Notes: generated by a model from the sequence alone, not told the origin. DNA of 64,000 nt from Lineus longissimus (GCF_910592395.1 NC_088311.1:13768501-13832500); one strand, 5' to 3'. Positions 29,710 through 39,031 are shown, counted from the first letter of the stretch. Made by a program: numbers and translations.

Positions 29710-31286
29710 ATGGCTGATTATCAAGGGTTTGATAATCCTGTATATGTTGATGATGAAGTAGATCCTGCAGGTGATGCAGGATCTGGGGAAAATTATGAGG
29801 ATGCAGAAACAGACATGGGAAATATCTAAGATCAACGAGCAGAGGGAAATAGAATTATTGAAAAGGAAATGGAAGGAGGTGCATCATCAGATCAGAAAGG
29901 TACCATAGATCAACAAAAAGCAGTTGAAAACAAACTTGTGAGAGAAAAGGTGAAAGGACCTGGTGGACGTGTACCAACAATTTATTCTCCTACTCTTGAT
30001 TTAAATGTTGATAATATTAAATTAAAGGAAGCATTTTTAAATGCATATATGAAAAATAATACGTTAAAATTAAAGGAAGGGGTGACTATGAACGATGTTC
30101 GTAACAAGATATCAGTGGAGGGAAGGAAAGTGTTGTTTCATAAGTCAAGTGGTGAGCCCAATATTCTCTCTAGGCAAGATGGAGATCCTCTTCGTACAGG
30201 GTCTATAAAAGGTGGACTAAAAGAGTTTAAATCTTTTTTTACTGAAAATAAAGCGGGGAAACACCAATACCTGAAAATGTTAGAGAAAAAACAACTAGAA
30301 CACGATTGACCTACGAAGATGGAGCAAGATCTAGTGCACAACATCCTGTGGACGCTAATGTTATTCTTGAAAATAAAGCCACTAATGCTAAACAAGAGGA
30401 CAAACGTGAACAAGAGACCAATATTGATACAGGTGAAACAAAACTTGTTGAAGTTGATCTTGATGATGATGTAGACAATGTCCAAACGTATATTTTTGAT
30501 GAAACAGGCAAACCCCTGAAAACAAATAATTCTAAATTAGATGATGCCATTAACTACATCAGGCGTAAGTTACGTGCCATTAGAGAAAAATATAGACTGA
30601 TACGTAAGAGAATAATGGATAAAATAAACAAATTGGAACAAATTGATGATATTGAAATGAAGGAGCCATTAATTGAGAAAGAGTACCTAGTTTTGTACAA
30701 GGCTAATGAAGAAGAAGTTGAAATTGTTGAAAAACTCAAAAAAGAGACTGGGGGTATAGCTAAACAAACTGCTTACAATTTTGAAGGTCAAGTCGATGAT
30801 ACAAGCAAATCCTTAGGGGAGAGACTTGACGCCTTGTTCAAATTGAAAGGCTTTAAACTTGCTACCATTGTCACCGCAGTTATTTTATCATTGTCTGCCA
30901 TTGGTTCAAGTTTAGTGTATGGTATAGGCTCTTTAGTAAAACCAAGTGCTCCTTCAAAGTCAGTTAAACCTGATACACCGGGAGGATCTGGTAGACCTAG
31001 TAAACCAATAGGACCTAGCACACCTGGTCATCCTAGTAAAATTACGCAAGGTCTGATAAAATTTAAAAATTGGTTACTTTCCTTAGGTTCTAAAGCTCTA
31101 GCAGTACTTCCAGAATTCTAGGGGTCATTGTGTCTACTATCTTGAGAGCAGCTGCTAGTGTTGTAGGATTTTTAGCAGAGCATTTGATCATCGCAGTGGC
31201 TGTCACTATTCTTGTCATTGTGCAAGTATTAGCATCCAATATAGGAGGGATTAGAAAAAAAGCAAATAAAATTTCTTCTAAAATAA
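29710..31286 (+). pseudogene. Long Polinton gene (FDNPxY start, coiled coil, TM), three breaks
   Basis: ATG 29710 (ATAAAATAAATGG) opens MADYQGFDNPVYVDDE. TAA at 29827-29829 interrupts the frame, which then continues in the same frame to 30309. A frameshift near 30306 moves coding to the frame ending at 31121, which has a helical coil (IRRKLRAIREKYRLIRKRIM), a hydrophobic stretch (ATIVTAVILSLSAIGSSLVYG) and a Pro/Gly/Ser linker. A second shift near 31120 leads to a further hydrophobic segment (HLIIAVAVTILVIVQVLA). I read this as one gene of about 500 codons, broken three times; similar FDNP-starting proteins occur in other Polintons. Function unknown, perhaps a membrane-active virion protein. 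Confidence 0.6.
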
Positions 31287-31976
31287 ATGAACATTAGGTT
31301 CCATGACACACTACGATGTCTACTCCCTGGGAGTATTCAGCCAAACAAAACCGTACAGGTTGAAAAGGCCATTATTCCTATGACCTACTATAATTTTTCA
31401 AGGAAACTGAAGAACAACTTTCTACGGTTTGCTACTGTGGTCAATAAGGAATATACAGCACAGGACTTGATCACTATTCCCAACGGATTTTATACACCAG
31501 CGACCTACAATAAAGCAGTAGAGGAAGCGCTGAGTGAAAAAGGACATGCTGATAAATTTGACCTAACTTATGTGCCCAGTGAAGGTAAAATAAAAATTAA
31601 AGTTAAGCCACCATTTGGTGTGATTCTCCATAGAGAACTAGGTGAGATATTCGGAATGACCTCTTCAGAGACTACCTTCATAAGCTCAGAAATTACTGGT
31701 AATAAACCTTGTAAATTTTTACCGCATCATGAGTACAGAATCTCTTGTAGTATTGTCGATACGAGAAAAAATTTAGTGAATGGAAAGCGCAGTGATCTTA
31801 TTACTACATTTGTCCCCAAAGGAAAAAATTATGGGGATATGCATGAATATACCTCCCTTCAAAAAGTAAAGATCGTGCAGCACGATCATACTAGTATTGA
31901 ACTACAGGTCAAAGATCAGAATGGTGAGGTCCTTGAATTTTTAACTCCGGTTTCAATTGATTTACGATTAGAATAA
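31287..31976 (+). CDS. Minor capsid / penton protein (single jelly-roll type)
   Basis: The 229-residue frame starts at ATG 31287 after TTCTTCTAAAATAAATG. It is beta-rich with NKTVQVEKAIIPMTYYNF, then LITIPNGFYTPATYNKAVEE, a pattern (I-P-x-G-x-Y-T-P-x-x-Y-N) typical of Polinton minor capsid proteins, and ends FLTPVSIDLRLE. It would fill the vertex positions of the predicted capsid. The frame is intact and its stop overlaps the next gene's start motif. Confidence 0.75.
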   Translation: MNIRFHDTLRCLLPGSIQPNKTVQVEKAIIPMTYYNFSRKLKNNFLRFATVVNKEYTAQDLITIPNGFYTPATYNKAVEEALSEKGHADKFDLTYVPSEGKIKIKVKPPFGVILHRELGEIFGMTSSETTFISSEITGNKPCKFLPHHEYRISCSIVDTRKNLVNGKRSDLITTFVPKGKNYGDMHEYTSLQKVKIVQHDHTSIELQVKDQNGEVLEFLTPVSIDLRLE

Positions 31977-32396
31977 ATGGATGACATCGATGGTGTTGGT
32001 GTGGAAGAATTTAGGCTTGAAAAAATTAAAGATAAAATTACAGAATTAGAGCTGAATATTGGGGAAAGAAAAAAATTGTCTAAAAAATATAAAAAAGCTA
32101 GTCAAATCTTACACGGTTGTGAAATTGGTATGTATATCACCAGTGTCACGGTGGCATCAATTGGAGCAGCGACAGTGATTGGAAATGTAGTCAGCATACC
32201 AATTTCCGCTATTTGTACAGTGTTAGGCTTGGTTGGAAAAATTGTAGTTCCTCAGTTGAGGAAAAAAGAGAAAAAACATTTAGATATTTTAACCAAGAAA
32301 AAAGCATGCTTAATTAATGTCAATAATTTACTTTCCAGAGTCATTGACAATGGAACTATTACTGCGAGCGAATTTGAGCTCATCATTACATCCTAA
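31977..32396 (+). CDS. Conserved Polinton membrane protein, unknown
   Basis: A 139-codon frame whose ATG follows the penton gene's stop codon without a gap; the stop TAA is itself part of the TAAATG start motif. Charged coiled N-terminus (EKIKDKITELELNIGERKKL), two hydrophobic segments around residues 48-92 (YITSVTVASIGAATVIGNVV and ISAICTVLGLVG), then KISKHE-like basic and helical C-terminus (LLSRVIDNGTITASEFELI). It resembles small proteins next to the penton gene in other Polintons. Confidence 0.65.
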   Translation: MDDIDGVGVEEFRLEKIKDKITELELNIGERKKLSKKYKKASQILHGCEIGMYITSVTVASIGAATVIGNVVSIPISAICTVLGLVGKIVVPQLRKKEKKHLDILTKKKACLINVNNLLSRVIDNGTITASEFELIITS

Positions 32397-32661
32397 AAAA
32401 AATTATTTTGTATAAATAAAGGACAGGAATGATCAATCCAGAAGTACAGAGACAGAATATGACAAGCGTGTGAAAGGTGTTGTCACATTCAATTCAATTC
32501 AATAAATGATAAATTTAGCTTCTTACTTGAAGCAGGGCTTATCGCATCCAAAGTATCCGAAATGACATGACTTTCATCTGAGATAATCAGTTTGGGCTAA
32601 ATTTAGCAAGTCAGACAAGAATAGTGTGGATGTAAATTTATAGGCTTAAGGGCTTATAAAA
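32397..32661. other. Gap between Polinton genes, possible gene remnants
   Basis: No frame longer than about 20 codons. Start-like motifs TATAAATAAAGG (about 32410) and CAATAAATG (about 32500) are present, the latter opening only MINLASYLKQ and a few more codons. This could be the remnant of a lost gene, but similarity is not recognisable. Confidence 0.4.
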
Positions 32662-32964
32662 TTATTCCACCAAGTCAAAACCATAGTAATTCTTACCATT
32701 GATTGACTCTTTCATACCTGTGGATCGTATATACTTATGAGCGGGTGTGATTTGTCGCTTAATGATACTAGTAGACCACACGGTGACATTGTCACCTTTC
32801 GAATCTTCCAAGCTGAGTAACATTGACTCACCTGCCTTAGTTTTGAAAGAGTTCGAAGCGTTGATTTTGTACCAAACGTTCAATGGAAGATCTTTCCATT
32901 TTAGATAATTTGTCGAACGTGTGATACGCTGTTCAAGTTGTTCGTTTGAGAGGAAGGGCATCAT
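32662..32964 (-). CDS. Putative OB-fold ssDNA-binding protein
   Basis: A 100-residue minus-strand frame starts at ATG 32964 right at the inner edge of the right TIR, with the TIR-encoded leader TGTATAAAATAAAATG. DLPLNVWYKINASNSFKTKA, then MLLSLEDSKGDNVTVWST and IRSTGMKESINGKNYYGFDL suggest the five-strand pattern of an OB fold. A single-strand binding role fits protein-primed replication starting at the TIRs. The assignment rests on strand pattern and position, not on a diagnostic motif. Confidence 0.5.
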   Translation of the reverse strand: MMPFLSNEQLEQRITRSTNYLKWKDLPLNVWYKINASNSFKTKAGESMLLSLEDSKGDNVTVWSTSIIKRQITPAHKYIRSTGMKESINGKNYYGFDLVE

Positions 32965-33643
32965 TTTATTTTATACACAATAATATTTTTTCATTAGATA
33001 TACGTTTGGAAAGGGAATTCCCCTTTTTTAAGTTTCGGTTTTGTAGAAGTTGTGTACTTTTGTACCGTTTGTACTTTTGTACAATTGTGTAAAGCGAGCG
33101 AAGCGAGCGGTTTGTACTTTTGAAAAAGCGAGCGGTACTTTTGTAAAATAATTTAATTTGACCACGTTTGACCAGATGTTCGTTCTCCAGATTTGGAGAA
33201 CGGCTTGACTGGTGTTTTGACTGAGAGAAAATGTGTTTACTGGTGTTTGACCAGATGTTCGTTCTCCAAATTTGGAGAACGGATTTGACTGGAAGGAAAG
33301 TCAGTCAATTGTAGGTTGTTGTAAAGCGAGCGAGTGAAGGAAATTCGTGAAACGTGTTGACTAGGATTTGACTGAGGGAAAAAATTAATGAAAATTTATC
33401 AAAATGAGGAAATTCGTGAAACGTGTTGACTAGGATTTGACTGAGTTTTGTTTGACTATGATTTAACTGGAAAGGGTGGAGGAAATTCGTGAAACGTGTT
33501 GACTAGGATTTGACTGAGTTTTGTTTGACTATGATTTAACTGGAAAGGGTGGAGGAAATTCGTGAAACGTGTTGACTGGGATTTGACTGGAAGGGATGTC
33601 AGCCAAATGTAGGTTGTCCCAGAACTCTCACTTTTACCCTACT
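32965..33643 (-). repeat. Right terminal inverted repeat of the Polinton
   Basis: It mirrors the left TIR and ends at the start codon of the minus-strand gene 32662-32964, so the same TIR-encoded leader (TGTGTATAAAATAAAATG) drives the first gene at each end. It carries the same AGTCAAATCC repeats, the two palindromes (around 33184-33203 and 33261-33280) and the AGCGAGCGAAGCGAGCGG block. Confidence 0.9.
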
Positions 33644-33649
33644 GATGTG

Positions 33650-34228
33650 GACTCAGTAACAGTCACAGGTAGGCTTGTCTTATGAATTAAAGCAACACCA
33701 CCACCCTCGCGGCCGGTCTGCCGGGGTATGCTGATAATGTCATACTCATTAGGAACGAGCTCAGCAATGCAAGGGCCATCCACGGATGAGCCAAGCCACA
33801 TTTCTGTGATGGCAATTATGTCAACATCATTGGAGGTGATATAGTCGGAGATGGACACAGCCTTATTCTTCACTGATCTTGCATTCACAGAAAATATCTT
33901 GCATGGACGAAATGGCAAAGGGTTAACAGCAACCCCAGCCAGATCTCTTAAGGTCTCTGTAGAATATTTCCTTGCCTTCTTGTCCTTAAGTTGATTAGCA
34001 GTAATCACTTGAATGTGACTTGGGTCCTTTGAAACATACGTGAAGTTGATTGAGTGTCTCTTTCTATTTCTACACCCAACTGACACACCTCTACGTGTTG
34101 ACTTGAATGAGCGATCATTTGTGGTGAGGTCTTTAGGCAGCACGAATTGCCAGTCCACCCGATCAGACATGACTAATCCCTTTGATTCACTGAACCTGAG
34201 CTTTCTCAGCTGATTCCCTGTGTACTGT
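33650..34228 (-). pseudogene. LINE endonuclease N-terminal part beyond the Polinton
   Basis: The open frame reads from a basic N-terminal region into KIFSVNARSVKNKAVSISDY and VDIIAITEMWLGSSV, the N-A-R-S and E-T-W-L catalytic blocks of apurinic-type LINE endonucleases, then GREGGGVALIHK. The frame meets the Polinton TIR at 33643, and its continuation is at 16851 and below. This is the same element as 14068-16851. Confidence 0.85.
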
Positions 34229-35215
34229 ATACAATGACCCACAAGACATAAGAACAATAAATGTAAAAGTTAATCAAAATAGTTCGTTTACCGAAGTCAA
34301 TGGTTCCATAGTAAGTTAGAAGTAGATAAGTCTAAAAATAGTAATCATTCATGGTTCAGAGTAACTCAAAACGAGGCTGTACCAAATATGGAAAATCCAG
34401 AATCGAAGTTACTTTCATAAAATAACACGTGGCGCGCACTGCAGCCGGGATGACTAACCAGTGACGTCACATCAATACTCCACTGTAAGAAACCGAAAGG
34501 GATAAAGTAATAGAAACTGGTCAGGCTTCCAAAGTAAGCACTGGTGCAAAGTAGTGATAATAAACCTGGTACATGTTAAAAGATATGCGATAGCTATCCC
34601 AAAAGTTACAGGTTGAATCCTTCAAGTAACATTAGTATAAGGAACCAAAGACGTGTTGCGCGGTGCACAACGCCAGTTTACAGAACATCACATTGATTCT
34701 TTTTCGTTTACTTCCGATTGGTCGATGGATTCAGAAATAAAGATTATATATATATTTATAATTGAGATATATGTTGGCTATGTAATGATTGAGACACATT
34801 TCCCGATGATGAGACCCATTCCTCCGGTCACGATGCCGAGTTAGACCTGTACTCGACCGGGATCGATTTGAAGACAAAGAGACAAAGAAAAACACGTTCG
34901 CTTACCCCGTGTCCGATAGTATTACTAATCGTCCATCCTAAATATGTGGAATGTTGGTTTGATATCTTATTGTTATCTTAATGGGAATACTGGGTTATAA
35001 GGTGGTCAATTTCCGATAGTTATGGAACATTTTCGTCAGACACAGGGCATCCTGCTTCTCCATAGTACAGTTCAGGTCTGGAATCCCTCCTCAGATCTGC
35101 GCATGGCCCCACGAGGCACCAGGTGAGGATTCCGAGTAAGGTTTTAAGTGATAGTGCCAGTGACTGGCCTGGAAATGTATATTCCTCATAATACATTTCA
35201 GGGCCACCGGTCACA
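34229..35215 (-). repeat. 5' LTR of the Ty3/gypsy element, distal piece
   Basis: It resumes the LTR where 14067 left off (CCCACAAGACATAAGAACAA matches 6681 onward) and runs to the LTR edge CCGGTCACA at 35215. It contains an extra block at about 35103-35135 relative to the 3' LTR. The outside base context CTTA matches 6392-6395. Confidence 0.85.
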
Positions 35216-35219
35216 CTTA

Positions 35220-36484
35220 CAACTGAAACCTATCATTACTTCTAGCATGTCCTACAGAGAGTTCATGTGATTTACAATGTAGCACCTTAGATTAATAGAA
35301 TTATCTGATAATGGTCTAGACTTCATGAAGAGCACCATTTCTAAATATAAATCTTTGATCATTGTAGTGTACCAAATTCAACAGAAATTTTAAACCACAA
35401 TTAATTGCACTTTAACATACATATAACACTAAAGATTAACTTCAAGCAAGACAATTTTTTTCCCCATTTTATCACAGGGTTACTTAATCCAAACTGTAAG
35501 CTGAACTAGTTAAAGAGCAATTCAGTGTCCACACAATCAAGTACAATCAAGAGAAATGTACAATGCACTGTCCATACATGCAATTATCAACTCGTTTCTT
35601 TTACCACCCCTCCTCAAGCTTCGACGAGATACGACGTCGAATTTTGGCGAATCATATCCATTATCTGTTCATTGCCGTTCATAGCTTTGTCGATGATTTG
35701 TAAGCCTCCAGTGATCCGGCTTCGAATCTTGCCGATAAACTTGGCCTATGATCGCCAAGCCTTGTCGAACGACTGACCGCGATAAAGTGATGTTGCGTCG
35801 AAATCTTGTCGTCTGGAATTCCAACAGGGATTTCCCCGCGCGCATGCTCAGATGCAGTGCAGCCTCCCATTTTCCTACTCGATTTCTATGCTCGTGTTTC
35901 TACGCAGTTTATCCAGATAATTTTTTATTTTCACAATGGATAGGACATGCAGGAAAGATGCTAGCTATGCAGTGCTAGGCAGGATAAAACTCCACCACCA
36001 GGATTAGTATTACTACAAGCAATACATGTACATGCTGTAAAATTATAAAATCGACTCTTAACCTTCCACTTTTCGAACATGATCATGGATTGGGACGGCG
36101 AAGAGCCAATTTTACACTAAAAAGGATAACCACCAGAGGAAAAAAGCACAAAGGACAGGTCTACGTAACATAGTATGGGTAACTGTGTGGTCATAGTGCT
36201 TATGGTATTTCGGCCGTCACAGGTGAAGAGATCTTATCTTTTGAGTCTTTATCTTTTGACATGCCCAGGCAAAGAGGTGATGAGATGTCGAAAGTCTTTC
36301 CGTATGACCAGTACTTGCAGTGACGCTTATAGCAAATTTCCATCAGTGTGTGATGAACCCTTGTCGTAGCTTAGCCGAAAATGTACAGGTGAATGTCGTA
36401 AAGGTGTCGAAGGCTTGAGGAGGGGGTTACAAGATACGAGTTGATAATTGCAATAATGAATAGAATGATTGAAAACAACCAAAT
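35220..36484. other. Non-coding interval with a 47-bp inverted repeat
   Basis: No recognisable gene. Positions 35579-35625 and 36406-36452 are inverted copies of a 47-base block starting TGCAATTATCAACTCGT and ending TTCGAC, with a few mismatches. The right copy lies just behind the BEL/Pao stop region and its TGTAACCCCCTCCTCAAG could be an LTR start on the minus strand. Pyrimidine-rich and G/C-rich patches between are unassigned. Confidence 0.5.
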
Positions 36485-36960
36485 TCAAAACCACATCCTA
36501 CAGGAATACAAATCCAACCTAGGCTTTTGTTTCACCTTTCTACCACTGCGAGTTACCACAACTCCAGACTTTGCATTACACGTGGGTTTAGCCTGTAAAG
36601 GCACATCCTGCTTAGGGACAGCAGGCACATTCCCACCATTCTCAACCTCTCTGACTAGTTCGAGATCATGAATGCGCTGAATGGCTCGTAAAATCGTGCC
36701 CTTGTTAGTTTTGATCTCAACACTCCGAATGACCTTGTCCTTGCTGGGTATGACCTTGACAATAACGCCAAGAGGCCATTGCAATCTATGGACATTATCC
36801 TCTCGGATCAGAACCAAAGATCCTTCAGCAACTGCACCAGCCTTCTAAAATCTATTGATAGCTGGAGGCAGGTTGCGAACATTCTTTATTCCACAGCTCC
36901 CAGAAGATAGCCATTTGTCTCTGCCTTATCATCTCATGGTCACTCAACTCTTGCTGTGAC
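36485..36960 (-). pseudogene. BEL/Pao C-terminal fragment (DUF5641-like)
   Basis: The minus strand reads a helical segment (EMIRQRQMAIFWELWNKE, about 36870-36945), then an open frame 36485-36817 with VLIREDNVHRLQWPLGVIVK, VIRSVEIKTNKGTI and a basic end (RSGRKVKQKP). This is the end of a Pao polyprotein after the integrase. Its upstream integrase is missing here because the DIRS element begins at about 36995; a matching integrase fragment lies beyond it at 45596-45700. Confidence 0.8.
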
Positions 36961-36994
36961 ACAACCGATTCAGTTTCTGTATTCTTGCTTTGAA

Positions 36995-37281
36995 AATTGA
37001 AAAATTAAACGAGCCTTACCTGTAACGAAGGTAAGGTGAAGTTTGATTGAGATTCTACCATATCAGCTGACGAATTGAGAGATTACGTGAGATGCGCGCG
37101 CATCTCTACCCATAATGCATACTTCAAAGGAGCTGGATTGGGGCAAAGAACCATAGTATTAAAGGGAGGGTTCAGATAGAGGAGGGCACGTATTCTGTCA
37201 ATTCGTCAGCTGATATGGTAGAATCTCAATCAAACTTCACCTTACCTTCGTTACAGGTAAGGCTCGTTTAATTTTTCAATT
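36995..37281. repeat. 84-bp perfect inverted repeat at the DIRS end
   Basis: Arms 36995-37078 and 37198-37281 are exact reverse complements over 84 bases with a 119-base spacer. The spacer holds the GCGCGC-centred block that also occurs at the opposite end of the element. The arms could form a large cruciform or represent the terminal repeat and its internal complement characteristic of DIRS circle formation. Confidence 0.85.
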
Positions 37282-37560
37282 CTACGTGAGAAGTTAAAAG
37301 TTGCCCCAACCAGCCAAAAAATTATTTAAAAAGACAAAATTACTACCAGAGTAACATATTTATTAAATTTTAAAAAAACTGTCAACAATGAAAATGTAAC
37401 CATGGTTACAATAACATATTTACAAGATTGTCAAAACACCAAGACTCCAGGAGAGAGGTACATGTACCCCCCCCCCTTTTCTAAGTGATTCAAAGTCCTA
37501 ATTGCACATCTTGTCACACATTCACCACTAATATCATAGTCATAGCAACCGCTTACTTCC

Positions 37561-38349
37561 TCAGCTGGTCCTGAATCTGTTTCGCAAACCCATCATGTCC
37601 CCCATGAATAGGTTTTTCATAGTATGCTGCGAAAGTTTTAGCATTGGCCCAACCTGCAGTTTGCATGATATACTGTTTATCTGTACTCCACAGTCCTTCG
37701 CAGCAGAAGTTGCCGCTGCTCTTATGCTATGGGGAGTAAATACACTGGTGTCTATACCAGATTCTTTCAGCATAGTTTTGAGCCATCTGGCAATAGTGTC
37801 CTTGGTAACAGGTTTGTCTGGTTTCACATAACTCAACAGTAACCTGGAAGAGTCTTTCCTCAAAGACTTGGTCCTCTCACAATACGCACACATCACGACA
37901 CAAATACAAATTCCCCTATTTGGGGCGTAGCCTTTGAAACATAATTCTTGTTGCTGATAATTCAGCCTAGTTTGTTTTAGGAGGTCCCCAAACCTAATCT
38001 TTAGGATACTCTTATTCACAACAATGTTCCGAGTGTCAATAAGATGCAGACTTTGCCCCCTCATGCCTGCCAGCAATGCTAGCAGGGTGACCAATTTGAG
38101 TGTGAGCTGTTTCAGAGACAAGTTCTTGACTGGAGACAAGGATTGCAGTTTTCTCAATACTACACTTACATCCCATGTTACATTATTCCTGACTTTTGGG
38201 GGTCGTAGATTGAAAATCCCTCTCATAAATCTAGAGATGGATACAGACTGACCCATGGTCTTTTCCCCCAAACTTAGAAATGATGACATGGCACATCTGG
38301 CAGTATTTATGGCAGAATAGTGCAGGCCTCTGTTATATAACTCCGTCAA
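37561..38349 (-). pseudogene. Tyrosine recombinase of the first DIRS element
   Basis: The 262-codon frame carries the first catalytic Arg in AGMRGQSLHLI (residue 97) and HSIR at residues 207-210. The expected W and catalytic Tyr segment (GWANAKTFAAYYEKP) is readable around 37605-37665 but in a different frame, so a frameshift near 37690 removes the nucleophile from the open frame. The enzyme would integrate the circular DNA without target duplication. Confidence 0.85.
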
Positions 38350-38357
38350 GAACAGAA

Positions 38358-39031
38358 TTACTCTAGATTCATTACTTTCAAAGGGATCATGTCCCCGTCT
38401 TTGACAAAAGGTGAACCATCTTTTGATATAACTCTTATATTGCTTCTTGGTTCCATCCCGCCAGGATGCTTCGAAGATCTCGTGGGCAGTTTTACCCAGA
38501 AGTTCATCCTGTTCCCGATCAGGGCCGCTACCAGTTTGAGTTTTGGTAGGTGCTCCTTCAAGGTTTTTCTCGGATGGGTGATGATGTCTTCTGTCTCGCT
38601 GGAAAGAAGAATGGGAGCATCAATTAGCAGTCTGCTTACTGTGCTGAACCATGCCTGAGTAGGCCAAAGGGGGAAAACAATGATTCCCAATGCCCCTTCA
38701 TCTTCTATCTTTTGGAGGACCTTGCCCACTGAACAGAAAGGGGAAATGCATACACAAATTTCCCTCCCCAATGCACTGTGAAAGCATCAACGCATGCACA
38801 CTCTGGATCAGGTCTCCAGGCATAATAAGGGGAGACCTTGTGATTGAGTCTAGAAGCAAAGATGTCTACATCAGGTTTTCCCCAGATCCTACAGAGTTTT
38901 TGGAAACACTTATCATTCAGAGCCCACTCTCCATTCTCATGGTAAATTCTACTTTCGTAATCAGCTACCACATTCAGAGCTCCTGGTAGGTAAGAAGCAG
39001 AGACAAAAATACTTCTGGGTTTACACCACAA
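38358..39031 (-). pseudogene. DIRS post-RNase H region
   Basis: Frames 38705-39031 and 38358-38771 encode YLPGALNVVADYESR, KPDVDIFASRLNHKVSPY and AWRPDPECACVDAF, then GIIVFPLWPTQAWF. This block (L-P-G-x-x-N-x-x-A-D, then D-x-F-A-S-R-x-N, then P-x-W-P) follows RNase H in DIRS and some related elements. A shift separates the two frames near 38740. Confidence 0.75.

Larger units (their letters stand above)
16852..33643. mobile_element. Polinton/Maverick transposon (16.8 kb), full length
   Basis: TIRs start AGTAGGGTAAAAGTGAGAG on the left and mirror it on the right, beginning with 5'-AG as in other Polintons, with a 6-bp target duplication. Genes include DNA polymerase B, integrase, packaging ATPase, major and minor capsid proteins and several conserved small genes, mostly on the + strand with three on the minus strand. 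I find no adenain-type protease. Several genes carry stops or shifts, listed with each gene. Polintons are regarded as integrated virus-like elements; this copy looks inactive for packaging and integration. Confidence 0.95.
14068..34228 (-). mobile_element. CR1-superfamily LINE split by a Polinton
   Basis: The minus strand encodes an apurinic-type endonuclease followed by a reverse transcriptase, ending in an (ATTAA)-type A/T tail at 14068-14092. The 5' part is 33650-34228 and the 3' part 14068-16851; the Polinton lies between. The sequence ATACA sits at 14063-14067 and 34229-34233, and the uninterrupted gypsy LTR at 6672-6677 has a single ATACAA, so ATACA is a likely target duplication. Excluding the Polinton, the LINE is about 3.4 kb, probably 5'-truncated in ORF1. 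Confidence 0.85.
6396..35215 (-). mobile_element. Ty3/gypsy LTR retrotransposon, split by a LINE
   Basis: On the minus strand the order is 5' LTR, primer binding site, gag, protease, reverse transcriptase, RNase H, integrase, polypurine tract, 3' LTR. The 3' LTR is continuous at 6396-7638. The 5' LTR is present in two pieces, 13782-14067 and 34229-35215, because the LINE that carries the Polinton sits inside it. Joining those pieces by position gives roughly the same length as the intact LTR. The coding region has many stops and shifts, so this is an old copy. Confidence 0.85.

Noticed and set aside
34229-35215. An independent solo LTR
   Set aside because: It starts exactly where the 5' LTR piece at 14067 stops and carries the outer CTTA edge, so it is the distal part of the same LTR.
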